Below are positions 44,304-54,900 of a stretch of DNA of 64,000 bases, piece by piece. The notes beneath the pieces were generated by a model. The model saw nothing but the letters and a program-made list of their open reading frames with translations. It searched no databases and had not been told where the DNA came from. The position numbers were made by a program, and so were the translations under genes. The stretch is taken from the NCBI RefSeq assembly GCF_026000115.1, contig NZ_AP026867.1, positions 7,231,001 through 7,295,000 on the forward strand, given 5' to 3'. Positions within the stretch are counted from its first letter, which is position 1. The number at the start of each line of letters is the position of its first letter. Origin of the DNA: Aureispira anguillae (lineage in GTDB: Bacteria > Bacteroidota > Bacteroidia > Chitinophagales > Saprospiraceae).

Positions 44304-45305
44304 ATGAAAAAACAAGTAGCAATTTTATTCATTATACTATTTATTCAACTTGTAGTTAAGGCGCAAGATTTCTCAATTACAGATGTTTATGTTAAAAAGA
44401 ATAACGAATTGAATCAATTAATTTTCACAATAGAAGTAGCAGGTTTGGCAGGGGATTCAACTCCAACCCCTATAGGGAGTTTGGATGGAGCCCCCGTATT
44501 AGGTTATGTATTTCCAACAACATTAGATGCTCTTGATGTAGGGTTTGATTCTACTTCAGGAATTGTTGCTTTAGCATTAACCTCTCATCCTGATTTTGAT
44601 GATACTCCTCTTTGGGATGAAAACTTGGATGGTGACTATGCAAATGATGGGGTTGAATGGCATGCCCATTGGGTTTTATTGGTGAGCGATACTACGGTAT
44701 CGGGTGGTTTGGCTGTTAAAGCTACCTCAGGAACAACTATACTGCCTCCTACTAACCCAGGAATGCCAATGTATATGGATAGCCCTGGATTCTCAGTAAT
44801 AACAAAGGGGAATAAAATATCTTGTACGGTTCCTCTGTCTAGAATTAACAATAAGGTTGCATTTAATTATGACGGAGTTACAGCTCTAATGTATGTTAAT
44901 ACTTCCAGTACTATTTTGCCTATGTTAGGTGTTTATACTATATTTTCAGTTGCTTCTGGAAATTTATCACTGCCTTATTCTGTGGGAAATCATAGTTGTG
45001 ATACTTTGTTTATAGATGTTTCTGGTGCTACAGGCTTAGGCTTAATCTCCCCAGAGAGGATAAGCATATATCCAAACCCAGCCTCTACGAATGTCCAACT
45101 GGAGATGAGCGCAGGTTTTAATTTAGGTAGCTATGCTATTCAGATTAGCAATATGAATGGCAGTATCGTTTACCAAACCACGATTGCTCAACCAACGCTA
45201 TCTATTCCTGTTTCAAATATCGGTTCAAGTGGTGTTTATACTATAAATATCATAGACTCAGTAAGTGGAGATTTAAAAGGAACAAAAAAACTAATCTTAA
45301 ATTAA
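44304..45305 (+). CDS. Secreted protein with T9SS type A sorting domain
   Basis: 333 residues. Signal peptide (to VKAQ). The central 230 residues show beta strands and Thr/Ser/Gly-rich loops with acidic turns (DNPD- and DENLDGDYANDG-like), of no known family; DLDGDYAND-type acidic loops suggest calcium binding. The C-terminal 80 residues are a type A sorting domain (ISIYPNPASTNVQLEM, IQISNMNGSIVYQT, SSGVYTINIID). It is expected on the cell surface or released. The hairpin at 45311 ends the transcript. Confidence 0.75.
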   Translation: MKKQVAILFIILFIQLVVKAQDFSITDVYVKKNNELNQLIFTIEVAGLAGDSTPTPIGSLDGAPVLGYVFPTTLDALDVGFDSTSGIVALALTSHPDFDDTPLWDENLDGDYANDGVEWHAHWVLLVSDTTVSGGLAVKATSGTTILPPTNPGMPMYMDSPGFSVITKGNKISCTVPLSRINNKVAFNYDGVTALMYVNTSSTILPMLGVYTIFSVASGNLSLPYSVGNHSCDTLFIDVSGATGLGLISPERISIYPNPASTNVQLEMSAGFNLGSYAIQISNMNGSIVYQTTIAQPTLSIPVSNIGSSGVYTINIIDSVSGDLKGTKKLILN

Positions 45306-45310
45306 ATAAC

Positions 45311-45353
45311 GATGAGTGAGTACGTATAATTGATGTCACGTACTTACTCATTC
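45311..45353 (+). terminator. Hairpin after T9SS cargo gene
   Basis: GATGAGTGAGTACGT (45311-45325) pairs with ACGTACTTACTCATTC (45338-45353), counting G-U pairs. Five bases beyond the stop codon; the T-tract is short, so strength is uncertain. Confidence 0.6.
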
Positions 45354-45480
45354 TATGATTGTGTAATCAAAGAAATACTGAAAGTCAAGATTGAGTCTAT
45401 TTCATCCTATTACCAAAAAGTTAGAGGAGTGCGAGTTTCAAATTGAAAAGCTAATTTTTTTTTTGTATAATTAGGATTAC

Positions 45481-45488
45481 TAACTTTG
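45481..45488 (+). promoter_or_regulatory. Bacteroidota-type -7 element for MarR regulator gene
   Basis: TAACTTTG matches TAnnTTTG exactly, about 51 bp before the MarR ATG. An upstream TTG is 15 bp away, shorter than the usual spacing. Confidence 0.45.
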
Positions 45489-45538
45489 GAACAAAGAAGC
45501 ATAAATACCTTCAAAAAAATGCAAAATGGAATGAAATA

Positions 45539-46141
45539 ATGGATAAGACGGTCTTTAATTTAACAGTTCAGAACCAAGATTTACCAAGCAAGATTGTTGC
45601 GGGATTAGAGCGAATTTCAGAGGCTTATAGAGTCTTGTTATGGGAACATGCAAAAAAAATAGGCTTAAGCCCTATTCAGATTCAACTGCTAATTTTTGTA
45701 AAATATCATAAAGACAACCTTTGCAATGTCAGCACTTTGGCAAATGAATTTAATATGACGAAGGCAACCATTAGTGATGCTGTCAAAGCTTTGTCTAGAA
45801 AGGAATTAATTGACAAAATAAAATCTACAATAGACAAGAGAGCTTATTCAATTGTTCTGACAGCAAAAGGGGAGCAGCTTGTTGCATCAGTAGAATGTTT
45901 TGCCAACCCCATTAAAGACATTGTCAATCAGTTTTCACCTAAAGAACAAGCTTCCTGTTTTGAAGTGCTCAACAAGCTTATTCATCAACTCAATAGCTCA
46001 AATATTCTTACCATACAGAGGAACTGTTTTTCTTGCAAATTTTATAAAAAAATAGAAGAAGAACATTTTTGTAAGTTATTAAATAAACAATTAAAAAGCA
46101 ATCAAGTTCGGTTGGATTGCCCAGAACATGAAGATCGGTAA
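45539..46141 (+). CDS. MarR-family regulator with C-terminal four-Cys cluster
   Basis: 200 residues. Residues about 25-145 form a MarR winged helix (IQIQLLIFVKYHKDNLCNVS, then NEFNMTKATISDAVKAL and the basic wing STIDKRAYSIVLT). The C-terminus adds a Cys set, Cys163, Cys166, Cys178 and Cys194 (RNCFSCKFY, HFCKLL, LDCPEHED), which could bind zinc or an Fe-S cluster and so sense metal, redox or oxidants. Similar tails occur in Bacteroidota MarR proteins. The DNA target is unknown; nearby candidates are the thioredoxin-like gene and the next gene, 62 bp downstream. Confidence 0.85.
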   Translation: MDKTVFNLTVQNQDLPSKIVAGLERISEAYRVLLWEHAKKIGLSPIQIQLLIFVKYHKDNLCNVSTLANEFNMTKATISDAVKALSRKELIDKIKSTIDKRAYSIVLTAKGEQLVASVECFANPIKDIVNQFSPKEQASCFEVLNKLIHQLNSSNILTIQRNCFSCKFYKKIEEEHFCKLLNKQLKSNQVRLDCPEHEDR

Positions 46142-46203
46142 GTATAGAAAGGAAATTTACTGGTACTTTTTTTGCATTTTTATAGTCGAACAAAACGCTA
46201 AAA

Positions 46204-47046
46204 ATGAGAATTGTATTTTTTATCCTTATCAGCATTCACAGTATTATCCTAACGGCTCAAGTTGATTATACCTTTAATAGTTTGTATCGAACGTTTGAAG
46301 AAGGGCAATCTTTTTATATTCTTAAAGACGGTTCAACGATTCATGCGGCTCCTTTTGTGACGGCAACAAAATTGGCAAGTCTAAGGAGTGGTACGCCTAT
46401 TCGAGTAGAAGAACGAATGGATGAGTTATTTAAGATAAATGGTTTTCGTACCAATTGGTATCGTATCATTTTTGATAACAATGGACTTTGGGCAGAAGGT
46501 TATATTTGGGGAGGAGATATTGCGGTAGGGGCGTTTTATGCTAAGGAAAACCCAGATGTTTTGTTTTTGTATGGAATCGATGAGATTCGTTTGGTCAATC
46601 GAGGCGATTACACCGAAGAAAGCCTTCAGTTGTGTCTTTATGCTTGCCGAAATGGACGAGTACAAGATGTACTACGCTTTGAAGCAATGGGAACATTATA
46701 TACTAAAACCCAAGGTAGAGCGTATGGCAATAGAGGTGTTGAAATGATTCAGGATGTTCTAGAAATTGCTTTTAGCGATGGTTATTGTGGTGGCGTGGCA
46801 GCAACCGTTACCGTTTTTTGGGATGGACAACAATTGCATTATATCAATTTGTTGAGCAATGGCTTTAGTAGTGAAACCTTTTCCAATCGATTTTATATCT
46901 ACCCAGCCGAGCATAAAAAGCAGGGACAAATTATTATCCTCAAAGAGGAGGCAGGATCTTTTGAGTTGAATAAAAAGGTCGTTTATACACATCAGCTTGA
47001 AAAACAATTTATTTGGGAAGGAAAGCGATTAAAAGCGTTGGATTAG
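46204..47046 (+). CDS. Secreted protein with SH3-like N-terminal domain
   Basis: 280 residues, signal peptide MRIVFFILISIHSIILTAQ. Residues about 35-105 resemble a bacterial SH3b domain (FYILKDGSTIHAAPFVTATK, IRVEERMDELFK, YRIIFDNNGLWAEGYIWGG), which usually binds peptidoglycan or protein. The remaining part is beta-rich with repeated aromatic residues and no known family. It follows the MarR gene by 62 bp and may share its transcript or be under its control. Function unknown. Confidence 0.7.
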   Translation: MRIVFFILISIHSIILTAQVDYTFNSLYRTFEEGQSFYILKDGSTIHAAPFVTATKLASLRSGTPIRVEERMDELFKINGFRTNWYRIIFDNNGLWAEGYIWGGDIAVGAFYAKENPDVLFLYGIDEIRLVNRGDYTEESLQLCLYACRNGRVQDVLRFEAMGTLYTKTQGRAYGNRGVEMIQDVLEIAFSDGYCGGVAATVTVFWDGQQLHYINLLSNGFSSETFSNRFYIYPAEHKKQGQIIILKEEAGSFELNKKVVYTHQLEKQFIWEGKRLKALD

Positions 47047-47185
47047 GTGCTAGGGGATTAATGCAATGTAATTAATGGAGGCAGAACGTTAATGGAAGTA
47101 CTAAATTTTGTTTGAATACTTATCTAATTGGTCTCGCAAAATTTAATTTTACAAATAATTGATAGTATAAACCAATAATCTTATC

Positions 47186-47193
47186 TACATTTG
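47186..47193 (+). promoter_or_regulatory. Bacteroidota-type -7 element for gdhA
   Basis: TACATTTG exactly matches TAnnTTTG, about 56 bp before the gdhA ATG. A TTG lies 24 bp upstream, somewhat far for the -33 element. Confidence 0.5.
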
Positions 47194-47230
47194 AACTCGA
47201 AAATAGGGCATATCCCAATTATTTCATTAA

Positions 47231-48616
<1,386 letters not shown>

Positions 48617-48693
48617 GCAATCCCTAAAATAATAATTGAGTAGCTGGTAGAAAGTGAGCACTAAGTTTACTTTTTCTAACGAACTACTTTGTT

Positions 48694-48733
48694 AAGTCTC
48701 AACTTCCTTTGAGGGGAGGTTGAGGCTTTTTTT
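48694..48733 (+). terminator. Intrinsic terminator of gdhA
   Basis: AAGTCTCAACTTCC (48694-48707) pairs with GGAGGTTGAGGCTT (48715-48728), with two G-U pairs, followed by a seven-base T-tract. Confidence 0.85.
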
Positions 48734-48906
48734 ATGCTATTTGAGCCTTATCAAATTAAAAAATAAGTCTATATTTTTACCTTTGTACTTTGATTTACGT
48801 ATTAATAAGTGAATATTTGGATAGAACGAATATCAGTGCTTTTTACGTTTTCAATCAAGTAAGTAATGGGGCAAAATTATTTATAGAATTTGCAGTAAAA
48901 GATTTT

Positions 48907-48982
48907 TGATATTAACAAGGCGAAAAACACAGTCATAGCCTTAGCTATGGCGAGTATTTTCAACACAGTTAAGATTAAAAAG
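48907..48982. repeat. Palindromic intergenic repeat candidate
   Basis: The core CATAGC-CTTA-GCTATG (48934-48949) is flanked by related words GCGAAAAACACAGT and GCGAGTATTTTCAACACAGT. Such compact palindromes with GCGAAAAAC/GAGTTTTTC-like arms recur in intergenic regions of Bacteroidota genomes, as far as I recall. Only one copy is present in this window. Confidence 0.4.
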
Positions 48983-49125
48983 ATTGCTCGAATAAACTAT
49001 CAATAATTTAGATTCATTACTTAAGTAGAATTGATTATACGTTAAATTTCCAATCATTAGTTTAAAAACAGGTCTGAGGCATGGAACTGTTAAAGAACAA
49101 AAAAATTACATTTAATAAAAAAAGA

Positions 49126-49434
49126 ATGAGAACACTAGCTTTAATTTTATTCATGGGTATATCTATCGTATTTAACAGCTGTGATGATGCTTCTAATGCA
49201 TTGCCACAGGGGCAGATTTTGGCAAAAGATGTAACGGCTTGCCCTTGCTGTGGTGGTTATTTGATTGCTATTAATAAGTTTACCTATCGATTTTTTGAAG
49301 CAGATTTACCTGCTGGAACAACCTTGCTGGATGGAGCCGTTTTGCCAATGGATGTTGAGTTGAAATATGAAGTTCAAAACGACATTTGCAATGGTATTGA
49401 CCGAATTGCTATTCAACAAATTACTAAGAAATAA
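49126..49434 (+). CDS. Small lipoprotein with CxxC motif
   Basis: 103 residues from the ATG at 49126 (MRTLALILFMGISIVFNSC), which puts the lipobox at a normal distance; the frame also has an ATG 15 codons upstream (49081) that would give a long basic leader. The mature part contains a VTACPCCGGYLIAI stretch with three Cys, then beta-like segments and an isolated Cys near the end (NDICNGID). The Cys grouping could bind a metal or form a disulfide. I do not recognise the family. No operon partner is obvious. Confidence 0.68.
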   Translation: MRTLALILFMGISIVFNSCDDASNALPQGQILAKDVTACPCCGGYLIAINKFTYRFFEADLPAGTTLLDGAVLPMDVELKYEVQNDICNGIDRIAIQQITKK

Positions 49435-49707
49435 GAAAGCAATACAAAAAGTAATTATTCGTATAAGGCCTTTGACTTGCTTTTTCAGAAAAATGGTATG
49501 TTGAACCAACAATGAGGACAAAAGATTTTTATTTTAAGTCCAGATAAAGGAGATACGATTGCTACTTTATAAGTAGACAGTTGGTTTTGTTGCCTAATTA
49601 TAGGGAAAAAGGAATGTATTCGGCAATCGTTTTACATTTTGTATAGCCATTGGTTTTGATCTTTTTCCCTATACACAGATTTATTTGGAAGAAAAGAAAA
49701 CACCACC

Positions 49708-50382
49708 ATGACCCTAAAAAATAGATTCGTATTCCCATTATTGGTATATCTAATTATGTATGCCTTTACTGTTCCTCTTGTTCTTACTTTAAAGCCTTAC
49801 ATAACTCCAGATCAATTTTCTATTGTTCATAAAAGTTTGGTAATTACGGCTTTTTTATTTTTGATTTCAAGATATATCAAAAACAAAGAACAATTTTTTC
49901 AGTTTTCGAAGCCTAATCGCTCTACAATTTTGTTGTTTTCTATTTTGGGGATGCTCTTTGCCACTAATAATTATTTTCTCTCTAATTATTCCATCAATTA
50001 TAGTTATCTAGATCTAGAGAATACCATTTTAGGTTGGTTTATATTGGCAATTACCATTTCTTCTACGGCTGAAGAATTATTGTATAGAGGTTTTATACAA
50101 TCGTATACCAATCAAGGGTCACCAGTAGATGGTAGATTATTAAGTCAAGGAAATTTATATGCAACCTTTTTTTTCTTTATGGCACATGTTGGGTTCTATA
50201 CTATTATGGACCCTATTTTTGCGACAACAAGCTTACTGTTGGTTGTTGTATTTTCTTTATCTGTAGGATATATTAGAGATAAAACAAGTAGTTTATTCTG
50301 GCCTATTTTGATACATATTACTTGCAATTATATTCATATCGCATTTCATTGGAAGCATTTTCTTAATGGAGGTGTTGTTTAA
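49708..50382 (+). CDS. CPBP-family intramembrane metalloprotease
   Basis: 224 residues with about seven hydrophobic segments. The family motifs are present: AEELLYRGF (Glu122, Glu123, Arg127), a His in FFFMAHVGF and the final LIHITCNYIHI with His and Asn (HxxxN). This is the CPBP/Abi arrangement related to Rce1 and bacterial immunity or maturation proteases. The target is unknown, and the location next to proC gives no hint. A hairpin terminator overlaps its stop codon. Confidence 0.82.
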   Translation: MTLKNRFVFPLLVYLIMYAFTVPLVLTLKPYITPDQFSIVHKSLVITAFLFLISRYIKNKEQFFQFSKPNRSTILLFSILGMLFATNNYFLSNYSINYSYLDLENTILGWFILAITISSTAEELLYRGFIQSYTNQGSPVDGRLLSQGNLYATFFFFMAHVGFYTIMDPIFATTSLLLVVVFSLSVGYIRDKTSSLFWPILIHITCNYIHIAFHWKHFLNGGVV

Positions 50383-50427
50383 AAACTAAAAACTAGCATT
50401 AGTTGTACTGTTTTTAGTTCTTAAACA
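50376..50427. terminator. Bidirectional terminator between convergent genes
   Basis: 18-bp arms 50376-50393 and 50410-50427 (core AACTAAAAAC / GTTTTTAGTT) with one mismatch; the left arm includes the TAA of the CPBP gene. It separates that gene from proC. Confidence 0.75.
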
Positions 50428-50446
50428 GCGTCTATTTATCATGCAA

Positions 50447-51238
50447 TTACTTTTCAATCTTTTGATAGGAATTTAAAATTCCTTTAATCAAAGAAGAACT
50501 AAAACCACGATGTTCCATCTCATTTAGTCCTGATATGGTACACCCCTTAGGCGTAGTAACTTTATCGATTTCTTCTTCTGGATGTTTGCCCCCTTTGAGC
50601 AATAATTCTGCCGCCCCTTTTACGGTTTGCTCCGCTATTGTACTAGCGGTTATTGCATCAAATCCAATTTCAATTCCTCCTTGCATCATTGCACGAATAA
50701 AGCGGAACACATAAGCAATTCCACAAGCTCCCAAAACGGTAGCTGCTTCCATGAGTTCTTCATTAATAGTAACCGCAATACCCAATAAATTGAATAACTC
50801 GCTAATCTGTGTTTTTTGTGTTGTATTAGCGTGCTTGGAGCAGATGCAAGTGATAGACTCCTGAATTTCAATAGCAGTATTGGGCATAGCACGAAAAATA
50901 GGCAGTTCAAAACCCACCATCTGGGTAATTTCTGAAGTTGTGATTCCTGTTGCTACCGAAACTAAGATATGTTTTTTGGGGTCTAAGTCCTGTCGAATTT
51001 CGGCAATGATATCTTTTACTTTATAAGGTTTGACGGCAATAATGATAATTTGCGCTTCTTGTACGGCAAAATTATTGTCTTTGCCGACTTGAATACCTTC
51101 TGTTTTGAGATGCGCTAAACGCTCAATCTTGTTGCGAGTAACAAAAATATTAGCAGCTTGATACTGTTTACTTTTATATAAACCTTGGGCAATGGCGCTA
51201 CCTAAATTTCCGCCTCCTAAAATGGCAATTGTATTCAT
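50447..51238 (-). CDS. proC: Pyrroline-5-carboxylate reductase
   Basis: 263 residues. It reduces 1-pyrroline-5-carboxylate to L-proline with NAD(P)H in the cytoplasm. The Rossmann motif is ILGGGNLGSAIAQG (6-19); the second signature AVKPYKVKDI and the AMPNTA motif follow. The C-terminal helical dimerisation domain contains GACGIAYVFRFIRAMMQGG, then VTTPKGCTISGLNEME with the conserved substrate-binding TPxGxT region as TPKGCT. It is of full family length. No other proline gene is nearby. Confidence 0.93.
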   Translation of the reverse strand: MNTIAILGGGNLGSAIAQGLYKSKQYQAANIFVTRNKIERLAHLKTEGIQVGKDNNFAVQEAQIIIIAVKPYKVKDIIAEIRQDLDPKKHILVSVATGITTSEITQMVGFELPIFRAMPNTAIEIQESITCICSKHANTTQKTQISELFNLLGIAVTINEELMEAATVLGACGIAYVFRFIRAMMQGGIEIGFDAITASTIAEQTVKGAAELLLKGGKHPEEEIDKVTTPKGCTISGLNEMEHRGFSSSLIKGILNSYQKIEK

Positions 51239-51946
51239 ATTAATTGGAATAATGTGAAAAGAATAAAGGGTTTTCCTATAAAAAATACAACCGCTAAAAA
51301 TCAGTGTTTTAATTATTCACTTTTGGAAGTTGTTTAAAAATGATCTTAACACCTGCGATCCAACCATAGCAGCCATCGGATCGGCAGCTATTTTTAGCCC
51401 CGTAGCTGCTTCGCAGTTCACAACACACAAAGTCTATTAGACTTTGTGTTAGTTCATAGCTGCGAAACAAAAAACGAGCTTTCGAGCTGGCTTAATGTTA
51501 GTACATTAATGGATTAAGCTAATAACTACTAGCTTTGATCTCGAACTCTTATCATGAACATCGTGAATAAAATCAACAACATTCTTAAACAACTTCTTGG
51601 CGTTAATTTGAAAATTTACCGATTTAATAATACTTGATAATCAGAAAACAATTTTGTGTAAACATTTTTATAGGAAAGCCCTAGAAAAGAATATTAAACC
51701 CCCAAAATAATGCATCTCTTTCTATTATAGTCTTTTAGCCAACAAAAAATGATATTTTCTTTTTTTTAGAAAATTCCTAAATATGGAAAAAATGCCAATT
51801 ACTGTTTTTGGGAAGAGTTTTAGGTTGAATTTATGTAGTTGATTTTTAGTAAGTTATGGGTATTTTGTTTTTTGGAATATTAGTGGATAGTTTATTAATC
51901 GTATCACTTCGAGCTATGCTTTTATATAAATTATTAATTTTTTTGT
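51239..51946. other. 708-bp non-coding region with nested inverted repeats
   Basis: Region between proC (leftward) and the giant T9SS gene (rightward). A short frame at 51856-52041 overlaps the start of the T9SS gene and looks spurious. Inverted repeats lie at 51411-51467 and 51490-51519 (annotated separately). The rest is AT-rich, presumably with the two promoters. Confidence 0.5.
51411..51519. repeat. Nested cruciform-type inverted repeats
   Basis: ACACAAAGTCT (51426-51436) pairs with AGACTTTGTGT (51440-51450) around three bases; outside it TTCGCAG (51411-51417) pairs with CTGCGAA (51461-51467). A second hairpin pairs GCTTAAT (51490-51496) with ATTAAGC (51513-51519). There is no T-tract on either side, so it is not a simple terminator. 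It is GC-richer than its surroundings and resembles the interior of a mobile non-coding repeat. Confidence 0.5.
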
Positions 51947-54900
51947 ATGAAAAATGTAATAACAACCGTATTCTTTTTAATTCATCTGTGTCAAATTCAG
52001 GCCTTAGATTTTTATTGGAAAGGAGGAGATGGGGATTTTAATGATCCTCAGATGTGGACAATTGGATCAATAGGAGGCGCAACAGCAACGCAAGCCCCAA
52101 TCTCTATTGACAATGTTTATTTTGTTGCGAGTGTAATGAATGCAGGCACATCATCCATTACATTTAATTCAAATGCTAATTGCCATGATTTTTGGATAGA
52201 TCCAGCAATTAATAATAGTTCTGGGCTTATTTTTAGTAGTACAACTAATCGAACATTGGATATTTATGGCTCAATGGAATTGGCGAGAGATGTAGAATTT
52301 GATTTTTCAGGGATATTGAGGTTTCGATCTATTTTAAATGGATCAGAAATTATCCGTACTGCTGGTAATAAGTTTAAGCTTTCCCAAGTTGAATTTGATG
52401 GGGGAGCCAATACAGAATGGGTTTTGCAGGATTCTTTTTGGGTAGATGATGCTCAGCAGGATGTAGATAATTGGGATTGGAATATTCCGACAGGTACTAT
52501 TGTCTTGTATAATGGAACCTTAAATAGCAACAAGCAAACGATTATAACGGATTTCTTTTATTCAAAAAACAGTTCTCTTAATCGAGGTATTTTATTTGAT
52601 AGCTCACAAATATATTTGGCAGGATATAATGGAGGAAACTCCAAAGCTTGGTGGGTTGATTTTAATGCAACCTTAGGCAATTTTAAATTTTTTTCTGTAC
52701 AGGGAGCTCATATTCATTTTATACAAACAATAGCCGAAAAACAATACGGTTTTTTTGGCGAAGGGATGCAATATGATAGTATCACAGGGTATTCTAGGCT
52801 TAGTATAGGAGGCTATGTATCTTGTAATTATTTGAGAACAAATGCTTCTACTTATTTTGTGGATGCCCAAGTTAGTGTTAATAACTTGTATTTAGCCCCT
52901 GCTGATGAGCATTTTTTTAACAGTAACAACTTGGTTAATAATGATTTTTTGGAAATAGATTCCTTTCATTCTCCAACCAACTGTTCTGACTTTATAACCT
53001 TAAGAGGTTTTGCTAAATCAGTGGGGCTGATTCGTAAAAAAACAGCTGGGCAATTAGATTTGAGTCAGGTTATTCTACAAGATATGGATTGTGATGTATC
53101 AGGAGGACGCTCGTATTTAGTTACCAATGGAATTAATGGAGGAGGAAATAGCCCCCACTGGATTTTTCAAGCAACTAGCTCAAACAAAATGAAATTTGTA
53201 GATAGTGGCAACCAGTTATGGAGCGATCCCAATAATTGGCAATTTTGGGATGGAGCGACTTGGGTAACCAACACCTTGAATTGTATTCCAACTCCTTTTA
53301 TGGATATTTATGTAGATTCTAGTAGTTTTCCTTTTGCGAATAAATGGATAAAGGTAGATATTGTCGCCAACTGTAGAAGCTTTATCTGGGAACAAACAGT
53401 GGTCAGTGGAGCAACAATGCATCTAAATAAAAAAATACATATTTTTGGCTCGGCGCAATTTCGTGCTAACATGGGTGCTCCTATCGCAGATGAGGCAATT
53501 TATTTTCATGGAAAGGGAGATACCTTAAGAACCTTAGGCTTCAACTGTCCCAAATTAATTTTTTGGAAACACTCCGATTATCGAATTATAGATCATCTAA
53601 CAGCTAAAGAGGTACATGGTTGGGTCTATTCTACGATTCGTGGCAGCAATATAACAATTAACACCAATGTGCTCTCTTTGGGGAATCGTATTTTAGATAG
53701 TGTTATGATCAACCTAACAGGAACCTTCTATGACTTTGGAGCTACGGTGGTAGATTATAGAGGAAATACGACCATTAATTTTACGGAACTAGCAGGAGCC
53801 GTTGCTGTTCGAACACAAAAAGAATATGCTTATAGCAATTCTGTTTATTTGCCCAATGTCTATAGTTATGGTGTGAAGTTAGAATTCTACGGCGTGGAGA
53901 CCTTCCTGATGGGAAATCTGGAGATGTTGGGAGATGGAGAATTTGGTGTAAATAATATGCATATTACTGGATCTATGCTTAATTATAGAGGGAAAATGAT
54001 TTTGCATGCAGGAAATACTTATGAAATAAAGCGATTGACAATTGCAGATTCGCTTATTGCTAGGGGAACTTGCAATGATATTATTACGATTCGAGCGTAC
54101 CAAAATAGCAATTGCAACCTTCAAATGGGAGCAGCTGAAGTAGAGTCTTGCTTTATTCAAAGCGTTAATAATACAGGAGTGGCTGTTGCAACAAATGCTT
54201 GCATTGATGGTGGAAATAATAATGGGTGGATTTTTAATGCTGGAATAGGAGTGGTCTATTATTGGCGAGCCTCTGCGCTTAATTCAACGGACTATGAAGG
54301 GGATTGGAGTGATCCGAACCATTGGACAACGGATCCTAATAGCCTTACGGGGTCGTTGGGGGGCTGTATGCCAACATTAGCAGACGATGTTGTTTTTGAT
54401 AGTTTGTCTTTTTCATCGACCAGTAACGGTTGCAATATTGACAACACGGCATTTTGTAAGAGCCTTTTTTGCTATGCTGATATTAGAATAACAGGCGATG
54501 AACTTTATGTTGGAGGAAATTTTATGCTGCATCATAATATGACAAATTATAACCAAAGGGGAAATATCTATTTTGTTGGAGGGGGCATCAACACCATAAA
54601 CTTAAACCATACTCAACTGGCCAATTGTGGGGTAGTTTTTAATAACAGTAATGGAGAATGGATTTTGGATGGTGATTTTTATTTGCACGATTCTGTTTAT
54701 CGATGTTATACTGGATTTGTTTTGGATGCAGGGACTTTTCGTGCCAATGGTCATAATATAACCATTCGTTCTAGGTTTAGAGCAGACCGAACCACTAAGC
54801 ATAGAGTTTTAGACATTAGAAACTCTACGGTTACGGTCTTGTGCAACGATCGTTATAATAGCTACTATGGGTATACTTGGGATATTTCAACATCTACTGG

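Larger units (their letters stand above)
48617..49125. other. About 500-bp non-coding gap with terminator and palindromic repeat
   Basis: It contains the gdhA terminator (48694-48733) and a palindromic repeat candidate (48907-48982). No other gene is seen. The final 45 bases are in frame with the lipoprotein gene and would be coding if the upstream ATG at 49081 is used. Confidence 0.5.

Noticed and set aside
51856-52041. Small ORF just before the giant T9SS gene
   Set aside because: It overlaps the true start in another frame, has no homolog-like features and its second half is the shadow of the signal peptide region.
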